A stretch of 64,000 nucleotides of DNA, taken from positions 434,001 through 498,000 of the forward strand of contig NZ_QUNO01000005.1 of the NCBI RefSeq assembly GCF_003387475.1, in the 5' to 3' direction. Shown in pieces: positions 34,591 through 44,092 of this stretch; the first letter of the stretch is position 1; each line of letters opens with the position of its first letter. Both the position numbers and the translations under genes were made by a program. The notes below the pieces were generated by a model that saw nothing but the letters and a program-made list of their open reading frames with translations, had not been told where the DNA came from and made no database searches. The DNA is from Kutzneria buriramensis. GTDB lineage: Bacteria; Actinomycetota; Actinomycetes; Mycobacteriales; Pseudonocardiaceae.

Positions 34591-36404
34591 GTGAACCGGC
34601 TCAGGTACTGCGCACCGTCTTCGGCTACGACTCGTTCCGCGGCGACCAACAGGCAATCGTGGAGCATGTCGTGGCCGGAGGCGATGCGCTGGTGCTGATG
34701 CCCACCGGCGGCGGCAAGTCGCTGTGCTACCAGATCCCCGCGCTCGTCCGTGACGGCGTGGGGATCGTCATTTCCCCGCTGATCGCCCTGATGCAGGACC
34801 AGGTCGACGCGCTCAGCGCGCTCGGCGTGCGGGCGGGATTCCTGAACTCCACACAGGATCCGGACGAGCGCCGGATGATGGAGGCGCTCTACGTCGCGGG
34901 CGAGCTGGACCTGCTCTACCTGGCGCCGGAGCGGCTGCGCATGGAGTCGACGCCGCAGCTGCTGTCCCGCGGCAAGATCTCCCTGTTCGCGATCGACGAG
35001 GCGCACTGCGTCTCCCAGTGGGGCCACGACTTCCGGCCGGACTACCTCCAGCTGTCCCATCTGCACGAACGCTGGCCCGAGGTGCCGCGGATCGCGCTGA
35101 CCGCGACCGCCACCGAGGCCACCCGCAAGGAGATCGCCAGCCGGCTCAACCTGGAGCAGGCTCGGCACTTCGTCTCCAGCTTCGACCGGCCCAACATCCA
35201 GTACCGCATCGTGCCGAAGAACGAGCCGAAGCGGCAGCTGCTGGACCTGCTGCGCACCGAGCACAAGGGCGACGCCGGCATCGTCTACTGCCTGTCCCGG
35301 TCCTCTGTGGACAAGACCGCGGAATGGCTGACCGAGCAAGGAATCCAGGCGCTCCCGTACCACGCCGGGCTGGACGCGCAGACCCGCGCCACCAACCAGG
35401 CGCGCTTCCTGCGCGAGGACGGCCTGGTCATGGTGGCCACCATCGCGTTCGGCATGGGCATCGACAAGCCCGACGTGCGCTTCGTCGCCCACCTGGACCT
35501 GCCCAAGTCGGTCGAGGGCTACTACCAGGAGACCGGCCGCGCCGGCCGGGACGGGCTGCCCTCCACCGCGTGGCTGGCCTACGGCCTCCAGGACGTGGTG
35601 CAGCAGCGCAAGATGATCGACACCTCCGAGGGCGACGACGCGCACCGCCGGCGGCTCGGCCAGCACCTCGACGCGATGCTCGCGCTGTGCGAGACCGTGG
35701 AGTGCCGGCGCAGCGGGCTGCTGGCGTACTTCAACGAGACGCTCACCGAGGCCTGCGGCAACTGCGACACCTGCCTCACGCCGCCGGAGTCGTGGGACGG
35801 AACCATTGCCGCGCAGAAGTTCCTGTCCGCGGTGTTCCGGTTGGACAAGGAGCGCCGGCAGCGGTTCGGCGCCGGGCAGGTCATCGACATCCTGTTGGGG
35901 CGCAAGACCGCCAAGGTGATCCAGCACGACCACGACGGGCTCACCGTGTTCGGCATCGGCACCGAGCTCAACGAGTCGGAGTGGCGGGGCGTGGTGCGAC
36001 AACTCCTCGCACAGGGCCTGCTCGCCGTCGAGGGCGACTACGGCACGTTGTCGCTGACCGAGGCCAGTGCCGACGTGCTCGGCCGGCGGCGCGAGGTCCG
36101 GCTGCGCCGGGAGAACGCCGCCAAGCCACCCAAGGCCGCGCGCACGGCAACCGCGAAGGCCGCGGCGGCCGAGCTGCCGGCCGAGGCCGCGCCGGCGTTC
36201 GAGCAGCTCCGCTCCTGGCGGGCGGCCACCGCCCGGGAGCAGGGCGTGCCGGCGTACGTCATCTTCCACGACGCCACGCTGCGGCAGATCGCCACGCAGG
36301 CCCCGACGACGCTGGCCGAGCTGGGCACGGTCAGCGGCGTCGGCGAGAACAAGCTCGCGAAGTACGGGCAGGCCGTCCTGGACACCCTCGCCGCCGGCGG
36401 TTAA
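34587..36404 (+). CDS. recQ: ATP-dependent DNA helicase RecQ
   Basis: A 605-residue RecQ helicase that unwinds DNA 3' to 5' in repair and fork processing. Motif 0 [10 protein letters not shown], Walker A TGGGKS (40-45), DEAH box (137-140), motif [12 protein letters not shown], and a zinc-binding Cys set in CRRSGLL...CGNCDTC all intact. An RQC winged helix follows, then an Ala/Lys linker and an HRDC domain (about 525-605, [21 protein letters not shown]). GTG 34587 overlaps the monooxygenase stop. A hairpin terminator follows at 36440. Confidence 0.95.
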   Translation: MSEPAQVLRTVFGYDSFRGDQQAIVEHVVAGGDALVLMPTGGGKSLCYQIPALVRDGVGIVISPLIALMQDQVDALSALGVRAGFLNSTQDPDERRMMEALYVAGELDLLYLAPERLRMESTPQLLSRGKISLFAIDEAHCVSQWGHDFRPDYLQLSHLHERWPEVPRIALTATATEATRKEIASRLNLEQARHFVSSFDRPNIQYRIVPKNEPKRQLLDLLRTEHKGDAGIVYCLSRSSVDKTAEWLTEQGIQALPYHAGLDAQTRATNQARFLREDGLVMVATIAFGMGIDKPDVRFVAHLDLPKSVEGYYQETGRAGRDGLPSTAWLAYGLQDVVQQRKMIDTSEGDDAHRRRLGQHLDAMLALCETVECRRSGLLAYFNETLTEACGNCDTCLTPPESWDGTIAAQKFLSAVFRLDKERRQRFGAGQVIDILLGRKTAKVIQHDHDGLTVFGIGTELNESEWRGVVRQLLAQGLLAVEGDYGTLSLTEASADVLGRRREVRLRRENAAKPPKAARTATAKAAAAELPAEAAPAFEQLRSWRAATAREQGVPAYVIFHDATLRQIATQAPTTLAELGTVSGVGENKLAKYGQAVLDTLAAGG

Positions 36405-36439
36405 AGGGAAGAACTCCGCGCATCGATCCCGTCACACAA

Positions 36440-36462
36440 ATGCGGGGGCGGCCCCCCCGCAT
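36440..36462 (+). terminator. Terminator after recQ
   Basis: ATGCGGGGG and CCCCCGCAT form a 9-bp stem with a 5-nt loop, 35 nt after the recQ stop. No U tract, as is usual in high-GC actinomycetes. Confidence 0.65.
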
Positions 36463-37596
36463 GGTCGGGACATATCGGTCGCGGCCACCTTGTGCAGTAT
36501 TAGCGGCAGCCCGATGAGCGGACGTCGACTGCCGGAATCGGCGGCCTGAATTCCACCGTTTGACGGAGAAAGCGCTGACCAGCGGGCCGCCGCCCCCTGA
36601 TCACGGCGACCGGCCGCCACCGTGTCCGAGGCGGTCGGCCGTACGGGTTCGAACCGCCTGGCCGGATGCCTCGGGCCAGCGAAAGAAAACGTTTCAGGCG
36701 TTTATCGCCAATGCGTGGCGACCATTTTCCGACACGGCCGGTCAGCGGTTGCCCTTGTGACGGTCGGCGCAGCCGGCGGTGCGCCGCAGGGCCTACGCCG
36801 GCACCCGCCGACCGCGTCGCGCCCGCGGCGCGGCGGCGCGGGATCGGCCGGCCGTCGGCGGCGGTGCCGCTCCGCAGCCGAGTGACCGCGAACCGCAGCC
36901 CCGCCCGCGGCGGTCGGGCCCGTGCCCAAAAGTCGGCCCCGGCGTGCGGATCGCGGTCGATCGGACGCCCCGGTTGGACCGCCCGGCGCACTCGCGGCGG
37001 CCACATCGACACCCCGGGTGACCATCAGTGACCGGAAGTGCACATCTTGGCGTACGCACGTACCGCTACGGCCGGTCGGCCGCCGCCGCAAGGGCCCCGA
37101 TCAGCGCCGCGTGCACGCGTTTCGTTCGAGTTAATACGTGTCCGAATTTCTCGCCACGGGTTCATGAATTCGTCGAACGTGTTTGCTCACCGTACCGATC
37201 CGGGCGTGTACCGATAGCGACGGAACACCTCGTCCCATATCGTGCCGAACCGGGGCCGCTGTACCACTGAACGAGTGAAGACCGGGCCCGAAACCCGACG
37301 GGCCGCGACAGCTCGACCTAACTCCCTACGACCGTTCGGCGCATGCTTCTGCACGCTCATCGCAGTAGTCGACGAAAAGGCCAGATCGCCGACATGAGGA
37401 CTGTTCGCCCACTATCTCGAACGTGCTAGATTTCCTGGCCGGAAGAAGATCAAGATCGGTGAGCGGGCGCTTCTGTCCCGAGATGGCCGTGAACGCGACC
37501 ATCACTGCGAGTGTCCGCCGCCGCAATCGCCGACCGTGCCCGGGCGCCGGCGAGAGGCCACGAACCGCACACCCCCAGGGTCGGTGATGGAGCGTC
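36463..37596. other. 1.1-kb region without a convincing gene
   Basis: Every open frame here is short, lacks a ribosome site and shows low-complexity Arg/Pro/Ala translation, so I see no gene. AT content rises in patches near 36680-36700 (contains AAACGTTT) and 37120-37200. A TAGATT at 37427-37432 could be the -10 of the conservon, which would leave a 160-nt leader. A GGTTCGAACC palindrome at 36646-36655 is not part of a tRNA. The region may hold a long promoter, a small RNA or decayed sequence. Confidence 0.5.
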
Positions 37597-40080
37597 GTGA
37601 AGAACAAGGACAAGCCGGACAAGGCGAACCGGTCGATCAAGTCGCGCCTGGTCGGGGCGGTGTTGATTCCCAGCGTCGCGCTGGTCGTGCTGTGGACGGT
37701 GGCCGCATCGTACCTGGTCTTCGACGCCGTGTACGTCAAGGCGGTGGTCACCGGTGTGCGTGAGGTGTCCATCCCGGCGGTCACCGCGCTGGCCTCCGCG
37801 CAGAAGGAGCGCCAGCTCGGCACGGCCTTCTTAAGTGGGTCGTCGAACGACCTGGACACGCTGCACAACCAGGAGCAGCAGACCGACAAGTACCTGGCCT
37901 CGATGAAGACCGCCGCCGACGCGCTGGCCAAGAACGCGCCGCCGCCGGTCGTGCAGGGCCTGCAGAAGCTCAACGTGAGCATCGACCAGCTGCCCAAGAT
38001 CCGGGCCGAGGTCGACAGCAAGACCATCGACAAGGCGCAGGTCTTCGAGTTCTACAACACCATGCTGGACTCGGCCTGGAGCCTGTTCGACACCCAGGCC
38101 CGCATCCTGCCCGCCGTCACCGTCTCGCTGGGCGGCGTCACCTCGGCGGCGCAGTTCCGCGCCACCGACCTGATGTCCCGCTCGGCCACGCTGATCTCCA
38201 GCGGCTTCGCCGCCGGCACGCTCAGCCCGGCCGACCACCTCCAGTACGCCGGCCTGGTCGCCGCCTACCACTCCGAGTTCGCCACCACGATGCCGTTCGT
38301 GGAACCGGACATCGAGAGCCGGTACAACAAGCTGGCCGGCGGCGACGACTGGAAGCAGCTCGTCGACATCGAGAACGCGTTCATCGAGCACGGCGCGTGG
38401 ACGAAGGGCCTGACCGGGCTGCCCACCGACCAGGGCACCTGGCTGGCGCTGACCAACAAGATCTCCGACCAGCTGGTGACGCTGACCATCGACCAGGCCG
38501 ACGAGGTCTCCAGCCAGGCCATCACCGACAGCGACAGCCAGCTGACCACGGTGATCGTCGGCTCGGTGGTCGCCCTGCTCGCCGCGGTCGGCGCCATCCT
38601 GTTCGCGGTCCGGGTGTCCCGCACCCTGGTCGACCGCACCCTGGTCACCCGCCTGACCAAGATGCGCGAGGAGGCGCTGCGGTCCTCCCAGGAGCGGCTG
38701 CCCGACATCGTGCGCCGCCTGCGCGACGGCGAGACCCTGGACGTCCGCTCCGAGCTGCCCGAGCTGAACTTCGGCGGCGACGAGATCGGCCAGCTCGCCG
38801 ACGCCTTCAACGCCGCCCAGTACACCGCCGTGTCGGCGGCCGTCACCGAGGCGCAGGCCCGCGACGGCGTGCACAACGTGTTCCTCAGCATCGCCCACCG
38901 CAACCAGGGCCTGGTGCACCGGCAGCTGAAGATCCTGGACACCATGGAACGCGGCGAGGAGAACCCGCAGCAGCTGGAGCGGCTGTTCCAGCTCGACCAC
39001 CTGGCCACCCGGGCCCGGCGCAACGCCGAGAACCTGATCATCCTCGGCGGCGAGCTGCCCGGCCGGCGCTGGCGCAAGCCGGTCGCGCTGGTCGACGTGC
39101 TGCGCGCCGCGGTGTCGGAAACCGAGCTGTACCACCGGGTCCAGGTCGAGCGCGGCCCGGACGTGGCCATCGTCGGCACCGCGGTCGCCGACACCATCCA
39201 CCTGATCGCCGAGCTGGTCGACAACGCCACGTCGTTCTCGCCGCCGCGCTCGCAGGTGCTGGTCGGCAGCACCCGGGTGGCCCGCGGCGTCGTGGTCGAG
39301 GTCGAGGACCAGGGCCTGGGCATGAGCGAGGAGGACCGGGCCCGCGCCAACGCGATGATGGCCGAGGCGCCCGAGTTCGACGCCATGGCGCTGAAGTCCG
39401 ACTCCCGGCTGGGCCTGTTCGTGATCGCGCGGCTGGCCGCCCGACTGGAGATCAACGTCGAGTTCCGGCTGTCCCCGTACGGCGGCACCCGGGCCATCGT
39501 GCTCATCCCGAACCACATCCTGGCCCGCGACGAGGAGCCGGAGACCGAGTCGGTCGCCGGCCAGCTGATGCCGGTCGAAGGCACCCCGGTCTCGGGTGAG
39601 TACCAGGAGAAGGACGGCAGCGGGGCCAGCGAGCTGGACGAGTTCTGGGCGCTGAGCCGGTCCCGGCTGGCCGAGTCGGTGCAGACCACCGGCGGGCGGC
39701 AGCAGGTGGCCGCCCCGCCGGCGCCCGCGCCGGTGGCCGCGCCGACGGCCCGGGTCGAGCCGCCGCTGCTCGGCCAGAGCAGCGACGGGCTGCGGCTGCC
39801 GCCGGCGCCCGCACCGGCCAGCGAGGAGGTCACTCCGATCGGCGCCAGCAACGCGACGCCCCGCCCGGCACTGCCCCTGCGACAACCGCAGAACAACCTC
39901 GCTCCGCAGCTGCGCGGCGATCTCTACGACGAGCAGGAGCCCGGGTTCGACGACGAGCCGGGCAAGTCACCCGAGGAGATCCGCCGGACCATGTCGGCGT
40001 TCCAGAGCGGGTCGATGCTCGGCCGCCAGGCCGGCGAATCCTCGGACTTTTCACCGCAGGCACAGGGAAGTCAGGACTGA
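37597..40080 (+). CDS. cvnA: Conservon sensor kinase (CvnA-like, nitrate-sensor type)
   Basis: An 827-residue membrane protein. TM1 (about 19-41), an extracytoplasmic NIT-like helical sensor (about 55-315), TM2 (about 317-338), HAMP-like segment, then a kinase core with HNVFLSIAHRNQGLVHRQLKILDTMER in place of a classic H-box and an intact ATPase (ELVDNATSFSPP, VEDQGLGMSEED, SDSRLGLFVIARLA). The 130-residue C-terminus is a disordered Pro/Ala/Glu tail. CvnA proteins signal through the roadblock/GTPase partners encoded next rather than a response regulator. Start GTG 37597 follows GGAG. It is first in a four-gene operon. Confidence 0.92.
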   Translation: MKNKDKPDKANRSIKSRLVGAVLIPSVALVVLWTVAASYLVFDAVYVKAVVTGVREVSIPAVTALASAQKERQLGTAFLSGSSNDLDTLHNQEQQTDKYLASMKTAADALAKNAPPPVVQGLQKLNVSIDQLPKIRAEVDSKTIDKAQVFEFYNTMLDSAWSLFDTQARILPAVTVSLGGVTSAAQFRATDLMSRSATLISSGFAAGTLSPADHLQYAGLVAAYHSEFATTMPFVEPDIESRYNKLAGGDDWKQLVDIENAFIEHGAWTKGLTGLPTDQGTWLALTNKISDQLVTLTIDQADEVSSQAITDSDSQLTTVIVGSVVALLAAVGAILFAVRVSRTLVDRTLVTRLTKMREEALRSSQERLPDIVRRLRDGETLDVRSELPELNFGGDEIGQLADAFNAAQYTAVSAAVTEAQARDGVHNVFLSIAHRNQGLVHRQLKILDTMERGEENPQQLERLFQLDHLATRARRNAENLIILGGELPGRRWRKPVALVDVLRAAVSETELYHRVQVERGPDVAIVGTAVADTIHLIAELVDNATSFSPPRSQVLVGSTRVARGVVVEVEDQGLGMSEEDRARANAMMAEAPEFDAMALKSDSRLGLFVIARLAARLEINVEFRLSPYGGTRAIVLIPNHILARDEEPETESVAGQLMPVEGTPVSGEYQEKDGSGASELDEFWALSRSRLAESVQTTGGRQQVAAPPAPAPVAAPTARVEPPLLGQSSDGLRLPPAPAPASEEVTPIGASNATPRPALPLRQPQNNLAPQLRGDLYDEQEPGFDDEPGKSPEEIRRTMSAFQSGSMLGRQAGESSDFSPQAQGSQD

Positions 40081-40511
40081 TGAACGAGAAGGCCACTTCG
40101 GAGACCGACCTCAACTGGCTGCTGGACAACCTGGTGGAGCGGGTCGTCGCCGCGCAGCATGCTGTCGTGTTGTCGGCGGACGGACTGCTCATCGGCAAGT
40201 CCAGGGAACTCTCGCGGGACGACTCGGACCAGCTGTCCGCGATGGCCTCGGCCTTCCAGAGCCTGGCCAGAGGCGCCGGCCGGCATTTCAGCGGCGGGCA
40301 GGTGCGGCAGACCATCGTCGAGATGGAGCACGCCTACCTGTTCGTGACCGCGGCCGGCCGGGGCGCCTGCCTGGCCGTGCTGGCCGGCGAGAGCGCGGAC
40401 GTGGGCCTGATCGCCTACGAGATGAACCTGCTCGTCAAGCAGGTCGGCGTGTACCTGAGCTCGGCGCCGCGCACAGCGGCGGCCGCCGCGGACACCGGCC
40501 AGAGGGCGTGA
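40080..40511 (+). CDS. cvnB: Roadblock/LC7 protein (CvnB-like)
   Basis: A 143-residue roadblock/LC7-fold protein (LLDNLVERVVAAQHAVVLSADGLLI start, GKSRELSRDDSDQLSAMASAFQSLARG, LAVLAGESADVGLIAYEMNLLVKQVG). These dimerise and act as GTPase-activating or scaffold partners of the conservon GTPase. ATG overlaps the cvnA TGA by one base (TGATG). Cytoplasmic, membrane-recruited by the sensor. Confidence 0.92.
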   Translation: MNEKATSETDLNWLLDNLVERVVAAQHAVVLSADGLLIGKSRELSRDDSDQLSAMASAFQSLARGAGRHFSGGQVRQTIVEMEHAYLFVTAAGRGACLAVLAGESADVGLIAYEMNLLVKQVGVYLSSAPRTAAAAADTGQRA

Positions 40512-40885
40512 CGATGACCGGCGACGAAACACAGTGGTTCGACGAGGCGGCCGGCCCGCTGGTGCGGCCGTACGCCATGACCGGCGGCCGGACCCGGCCG
40601 GGCGCGGCCTGGCTGGACGTCGCCACCCAGGTGGTGACGGTGCCCTCGGCCAGCGAGCGGCTCGGGCTCGGCCCCGAGCACCAGGCGATCCTGGACCTGT
40701 GCCACCGCGCGCTGTCGGTGGCCGAGCTCGCCTCGTACGTCAACGTGCCGCTGGTCGTGATCAAGGTGCTGATCAGCGACCTGATGGACCGCGGCGACGT
40801 GGTTGTCCGTCCCCCCGCACAGGCCCTGCAAGCGCCGGGTCGCGACCTCCTCCAGGCGGTGCTCGATGGTGTCCGTGCCCTCTGA
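40508..40885 (+). CDS. cvnC: DUF742 protein (CvnC-like)
   Basis: A 125-residue DUF742 protein: LVRPYAMTGGRTRP opening, and a winged-helix-like C-terminal half (CHRALSVAELASYVNVPLVVIKVLISDLMDRGDVVV). This is the third component of conservons; its precise role is unsettled. GTG 40508 overlaps the preceding TGA by four bases; ATG 40514 is an alternative. Confidence 0.9.
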   Translation: MTMTGDETQWFDEAAGPLVRPYAMTGGRTRPGAAWLDVATQVVTVPSASERLGLGPEHQAILDLCHRALSVAELASYVNVPLVVIKVLISDLMDRGDVVVRPPAQALQAPGRDLLQAVLDGVRAL

Positions 40886-41468
40886 CCAACGGCAGGCCGC
40901 GGCGTTGGCCCCCGAGTCGGTGAAGATCCTGGTGGCCGGCGGTTTCGGCGTCGGCAAGACCACCATGGTCGCCTCGGTCAGCGAGATCCCGCCGCTGAGC
41001 ACCGAGGAGCTGCTGACCGAGGCCAGCGACGGCATCGACGACCTCGCCGGCATCGAGGGCAAGACCACCACCACGGTGGCGCTGGACTTCGGCCGCATCA
41101 CCATCAGCCCGAAGCTGGTGATGTACCTGTTCGGCACGCCCGGCCAGGACCGGTTCTGGTTCATGTGGGACGAGCTGGCCCGCGGCGCCATCGGGGCCAT
41201 CGTGCTGATCGACACCCGCCGGCTGGACGCCAGCTTCGCCGCGATCGACTTCTTCGAGCGCCGCGAGATCCCGTTCGTGGTGGGCATCAACCACTTCGAC
41301 GGGGCCGAGCACCGCTACGAGCCGGAGGAGATCCGCACCGCGCTGGCGATCAGCCCGGGCATCCCGATCGTGCCCTGCGACGCCCGCAAGCGCGACGCCA
41401 GCAAGCTCATCCTGATCCGGCTGATCGAGCACGCCATGAGCCGGCTGCCGGCGCAGGCCAGCGCCTGA
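40866..41468 (+). CDS. cvnD: Small Ras-like GTPase (CvnD-like)
   Basis: A 200-residue GTP-binding protein: P-loop GGFGVGKT (25-32), switch I Thr-rich stretch GKTTTTVALDFG, G3 GTPGQDRFW, and G4 NHFD instead of NKxD, as in other bacterial MglA/CvnD-type GTPases. It is the switch of the conservon. ATG 40866 lies inside the end of cvnC (20-bp overlap). A strong terminator follows. Confidence 0.92.
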   Translation: MVSVPSDQRQAAALAPESVKILVAGGFGVGKTTMVASVSEIPPLSTEELLTEASDGIDDLAGIEGKTTTTVALDFGRITISPKLVMYLFGTPGQDRFWFMWDELARGAIGAIVLIDTRRLDASFAAIDFFERREIPFVVGINHFDGAEHRYEPEEIRTALAISPGIPIVPCDARKRDASKLILIRLIEHAMSRLPAQASA

Positions 41469-41480
41469 CCTGGCTACGAG

Positions 41481-41515
41481 AAGGGCCCCCGCCGACGCGT
41501 CCGGCGGGGGCCCTT
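41481..41515. terminator. Strong bidirectional terminator
   Basis: AAGGGCCCCCGCCG and its exact complement form a 14-bp stem with a 7-nt loop and a following CC-T run. It lies between the convergent conservon and tryptophanase-like genes and can stop both. Confidence 0.92.
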
Positions 41516-41527
41516 TCCGTTGTCTCC

Positions 41528-42907
41528 CTACATGTGCACGGGTTCCATGCGGGAGTTGAAGTGCCGCAGGATCGGCGTGGTCTCCACCATCCGGTAGCCG
41601 GGCACGCTCTCCGGGTGCTTGGCGATGGTGGCCAGCGTCTCGGCGACGTACTCGTAGTGGCTGCGGGTGTAGACGCGGCGCGGCAGCGCCAGCCGGACCA
41701 GCTCGTACGGCGCCGCGCTGACCAGTTCGTAGTTCTCGTCAAGGGTGCCGAGGTAGAGCGAACCCAGTTCGACGCACCGGATTCCGCCCTCCAGGTACAG
41801 CTGGCAGGCCAGCGCGTGGCCGGGGAAGCGGCCGGGCGGGATGTGCGGCAGCAGGCGGCCGGCGTTGAGGTAGAGCGCGTGGATCCCTGGCGGCTGCACG
41901 ACATCGACGCCGGCCTCGTTGGCCAGCTGGGCCAGGTGCGCCGCGGCGGCGGCACGGGACCGCAGGTAGTCGGGCTCGAGCACCTCGCGCAGCCCCTGGG
42001 CGAGCCGGTCGAGTTCGTGGCCGGCGAGGCCGCCGTACGTGCGGAATCCCTCGGTGGCGGTGAGGATCAGCTCGCAACGTGAGGCAAGCTCGGGATCGTG
42101 GGTGGCCAGGAACGCGCCCATCGGCGAGATCCCGTCCTTCTTCAGGCTGGCCACGCAGCCGTCCGCGAGCCGGAACGCCGCCCTGGCCACCTCGGCCGGG
42201 GTCTTGTCCTCGTAGCCGGGCTCCCGCTGGGTCACCAGCCACGCGTTCTCCGCGAATCGGGCGGCGTCCAACAGGAACGGCACGCCGTGCTTGCGGCACA
42301 GGGCGCTGGCGGCCTCGATGTTGGCCATCGACACCGGCTGGCCGGCGCCGCCGTTGTTGGTGATCGTCATGATCACGAAGCCGACCTTGTCGCCCTCCGG
42401 CCCGGCCAGCGTCTGCTCCAGCACGGCCAGGTCGATGTTGCCCTTGAACGGGTCGTGGCTGTCCAGGTCGGCTGCCTCCGGGCACGGCAGGTCGCGCGCC
42501 TCACAGTGCAGCAGCTCGACATTGGCCCGGGTGGTGTCGAAGTGAGTGTTGCTCAGAGTGATCTTGCCCGGCGTCAGCAGCGCGCCGAACAGGATGCGCT
42601 CGGCGGCCCGGCCCTGGTGCGCCGGGAAGATGTGCGGGAAGCCGGTGAGGTCGCTGAGCACCTCGTGGAAGCGGTAGAAGGATCGGGCGCCGGCGTAGGA
42701 CTCGTCGCCCAGCGCGGCCGCCGACTCCTGCGCCACCGACACCGCGCCGGTGCCGGAATCCGACATGAGGTCGATGGTGACCTCGTCGGCACGCAGGTTG
42801 AAGGCGTTGTAGCCGGCGCGGGACAGTGAGCGCTCCCGGGCCTCGCGAGTGGTCAGCGGAATCGGCTCGACGACCTTGATCCGGTACGGCTCGATGATGG
42901 CGGGCAT
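41528..42907 (-). CDS. tnaA: Tryptophanase-type beta-eliminating lyase
   Basis: A 459-residue PLP enzyme of the tryptophanase/tyrosine phenol-lyase family. The PLP Lys is Lys257 in SLKKDG, matching the lysine of TPL and TnaA; THQGR-like HQGRAAE (phosphate site) and DESYAG (catalytic Tyr) are intact. At the position that is Arg in tyrosine phenol-lyase (MERG), this protein has VELG, like the VEIG of tryptophanases. It should therefore split tryptophan, or a prenylated tryptophan, to an indole, pyruvate and ammonia. AGGAGG overlaps the upstream stop; the gap to the prenyltransferase is 18 nt, so they form an operon. Substrate is inferred. Confidence 0.88.
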   Translation of the reverse strand: MPAIIEPYRIKVVEPIPLTTREARERSLSRAGYNAFNLRADEVTIDLMSDSGTGAVSVAQESAAALGDESYAGARSFYRFHEVLSDLTGFPHIFPAHQGRAAERILFGALLTPGKITLSNTHFDTTRANVELLHCEARDLPCPEAADLDSHDPFKGNIDLAVLEQTLAGPEGDKVGFVIMTITNNGGAGQPVSMANIEAASALCRKHGVPFLLDAARFAENAWLVTQREPGYEDKTPAEVARAAFRLADGCVASLKKDGISPMGAFLATHDPELASRCELILTATEGFRTYGGLAGHELDRLAQGLREVLEPDYLRSRAAAAAHLAQLANEAGVDVVQPPGIHALYLNAGRLLPHIPPGRFPGHALACQLYLEGGIRCVELGSLYLGTLDENYELVSAAPYELVRLALPRRVYTRSHYEYVAETLATIAKHPESVPGYRMVETTPILRHFNSRMEPVHM

Positions 42908-42925
42908 GGCAGACCCTTCCCCCTC

Positions 42926-44041
42926 CTAGTGGTTCGCTTGCGACAGCTGGGCGTGTGTGCTCGCCCGCGATCTCGGCGGCATCGTCGCGTAGGCCTCCGA
43001 GGACAGGTACACCGTGATTCCCGACCGGTCCGGGCCCAGCCGCAGCGAGGCGTAGGCGATCAGACCGACGCCGTCGCCGGGGCGACGGGCGCTGACCGCG
43101 TCGACCGCGCGCAGCACCGGCGAGTGGTCTAGACCCCACCGGTCCATCAACAGCAGCACCCGCTCGAGCGCCACCTCGTCATCGGGTACGAGATCGCGGA
43201 TGGGCAGGTACAAGGAGTAGTTCTTCGGCGTCCCCGGATCGCCGACGAACGAATAGCTGGACAGTGAGGGCAGGCCGGTCAACCGTCGGCCGAGGCCGCC
43301 GGCGATGACCGAGTAGAACTCGCGGACCCGGCCCATGTGGATGCCCGGCACGACGGCCGCGGCCGTCTCCACGGTGGGCGATCCGGCGTCGTAGTGGGAG
43401 ACGTAGACCTTGACCCGCGCGTGCATCCGCGCGTGCAGATCGAGGGCGAAGAATGGCAGCCGGTCCAGCCCGGGCCGGGCCACCGCACCGGCGCTGACCA
43501 GTGAATACGCGCTGTCGAGCCCGAGTCGGCACAGCGCCTCGGCCACCAATGCCGGCGCGTGTTCCTCCCCACGGGCCGCGGGATTGAAGTACACCTTGAA
43601 ATCGGGCGGGGCGCCCGGCCTGAATATGACCGAGAACCATAACCCGAAACGGCCGCAGGGCTCGCCCGGCACGAACAGGCCCCACACTTTTTCGAACTGT
43701 TCGAGGGAAATGTCGAATCGATCGGCGAGCGCGGTGAGTACCCGGAGCGCCACCCGATTGTTGGCATACACACCGGAGCCGTCGGCGATCGGCTCGACCA
43801 ACATTCGCAACACCGGGGTGCCGTCCTCGTCCATCGCTATCGAAAATTCGACGGGCGTCAGGTCGTCGGACACGTGGGACGCCCAGATCGGCGGCTCCGT
43901 GGTACCGCGATCACCGGCCGCACCCAGCAGCAATGTGAGGATGCTCACCGGAGTTTCGACGTCCGACAGGCCGACGGCGGCGCACAGCCCGCGCAGCTGA
44001 ACAGTGGCGTGTTCACGTAAGGAAAGGGACCGCACCTTCAT
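42926..44041 (-). CDS. DMATS-type indole prenyltransferase
   Basis: A 371-residue ABBA-fold prenyltransferase of the bacterial DMATS family. FGLWFSVIFRPGAPPDFKVYFNP, ALDLHARMHARVKVYVSH and KNYSLYLPIRDLVPDDE carry the alternating Lys/Arg/Tyr residues that bind prenyl diphosphate; no DDxxD is present, as expected. It most likely attaches dimethylallyl to the indole ring of tryptophan or indole. ATG 44041 has GGAG at 7 nt and a TTGCAG-17-TAATGT promoter just upstream. Linkage to a tryptophanase gene matches known streptomycete clusters that make dimethylallyl-indoles. Confidence 0.87.
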   Translation of the reverse strand: MKVRSLSLREHATVQLRGLCAAVGLSDVETPVSILTLLLGAAGDRGTTEPPIWASHVSDDLTPVEFSIAMDEDGTPVLRMLVEPIADGSGVYANNRVALRVLTALADRFDISLEQFEKVWGLFVPGEPCGRFGLWFSVIFRPGAPPDFKVYFNPAARGEEHAPALVAEALCRLGLDSAYSLVSAGAVARPGLDRLPFFALDLHARMHARVKVYVSHYDAGSPTVETAAAVVPGIHMGRVREFYSVIAGGLGRRLTGLPSLSSYSFVGDPGTPKNYSLYLPIRDLVPDDEVALERVLLLMDRWGLDHSPVLRAVDAVSARRPGDGVGLIAYASLRLGPDRSGITVYLSSEAYATMPPRSRASTHAQLSQANH

Positions 44042-44063
44042 CCTTCGACTCCGATGGGTAGTA

Positions 44064-44092
44064 ACATTAATCACCCGTCCAGCCCCCTGCAA
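44064..44092 (-). promoter_or_regulatory. SigA-type promoter of the prenyl-indole operon
   Basis: On the minus strand, TTGCAG (44087-44092) and TAATGT (44064-44069) are separated by 17 nt. The predicted start, near 44057, gives a 16-nt leader that holds GGAG. Confidence 0.7.

Noticed and set aside
36640-36660. GGTTCGAACC, like the T-arm of a tRNA
   Set aside because: No acceptor stem, anticodon arm or CCA end can be built around it; it is a short palindrome.
37831-39885. Long antisense open frame over cvnA
   Set aside because: Shadow of the sensor kinase frame with no recognisable protein.
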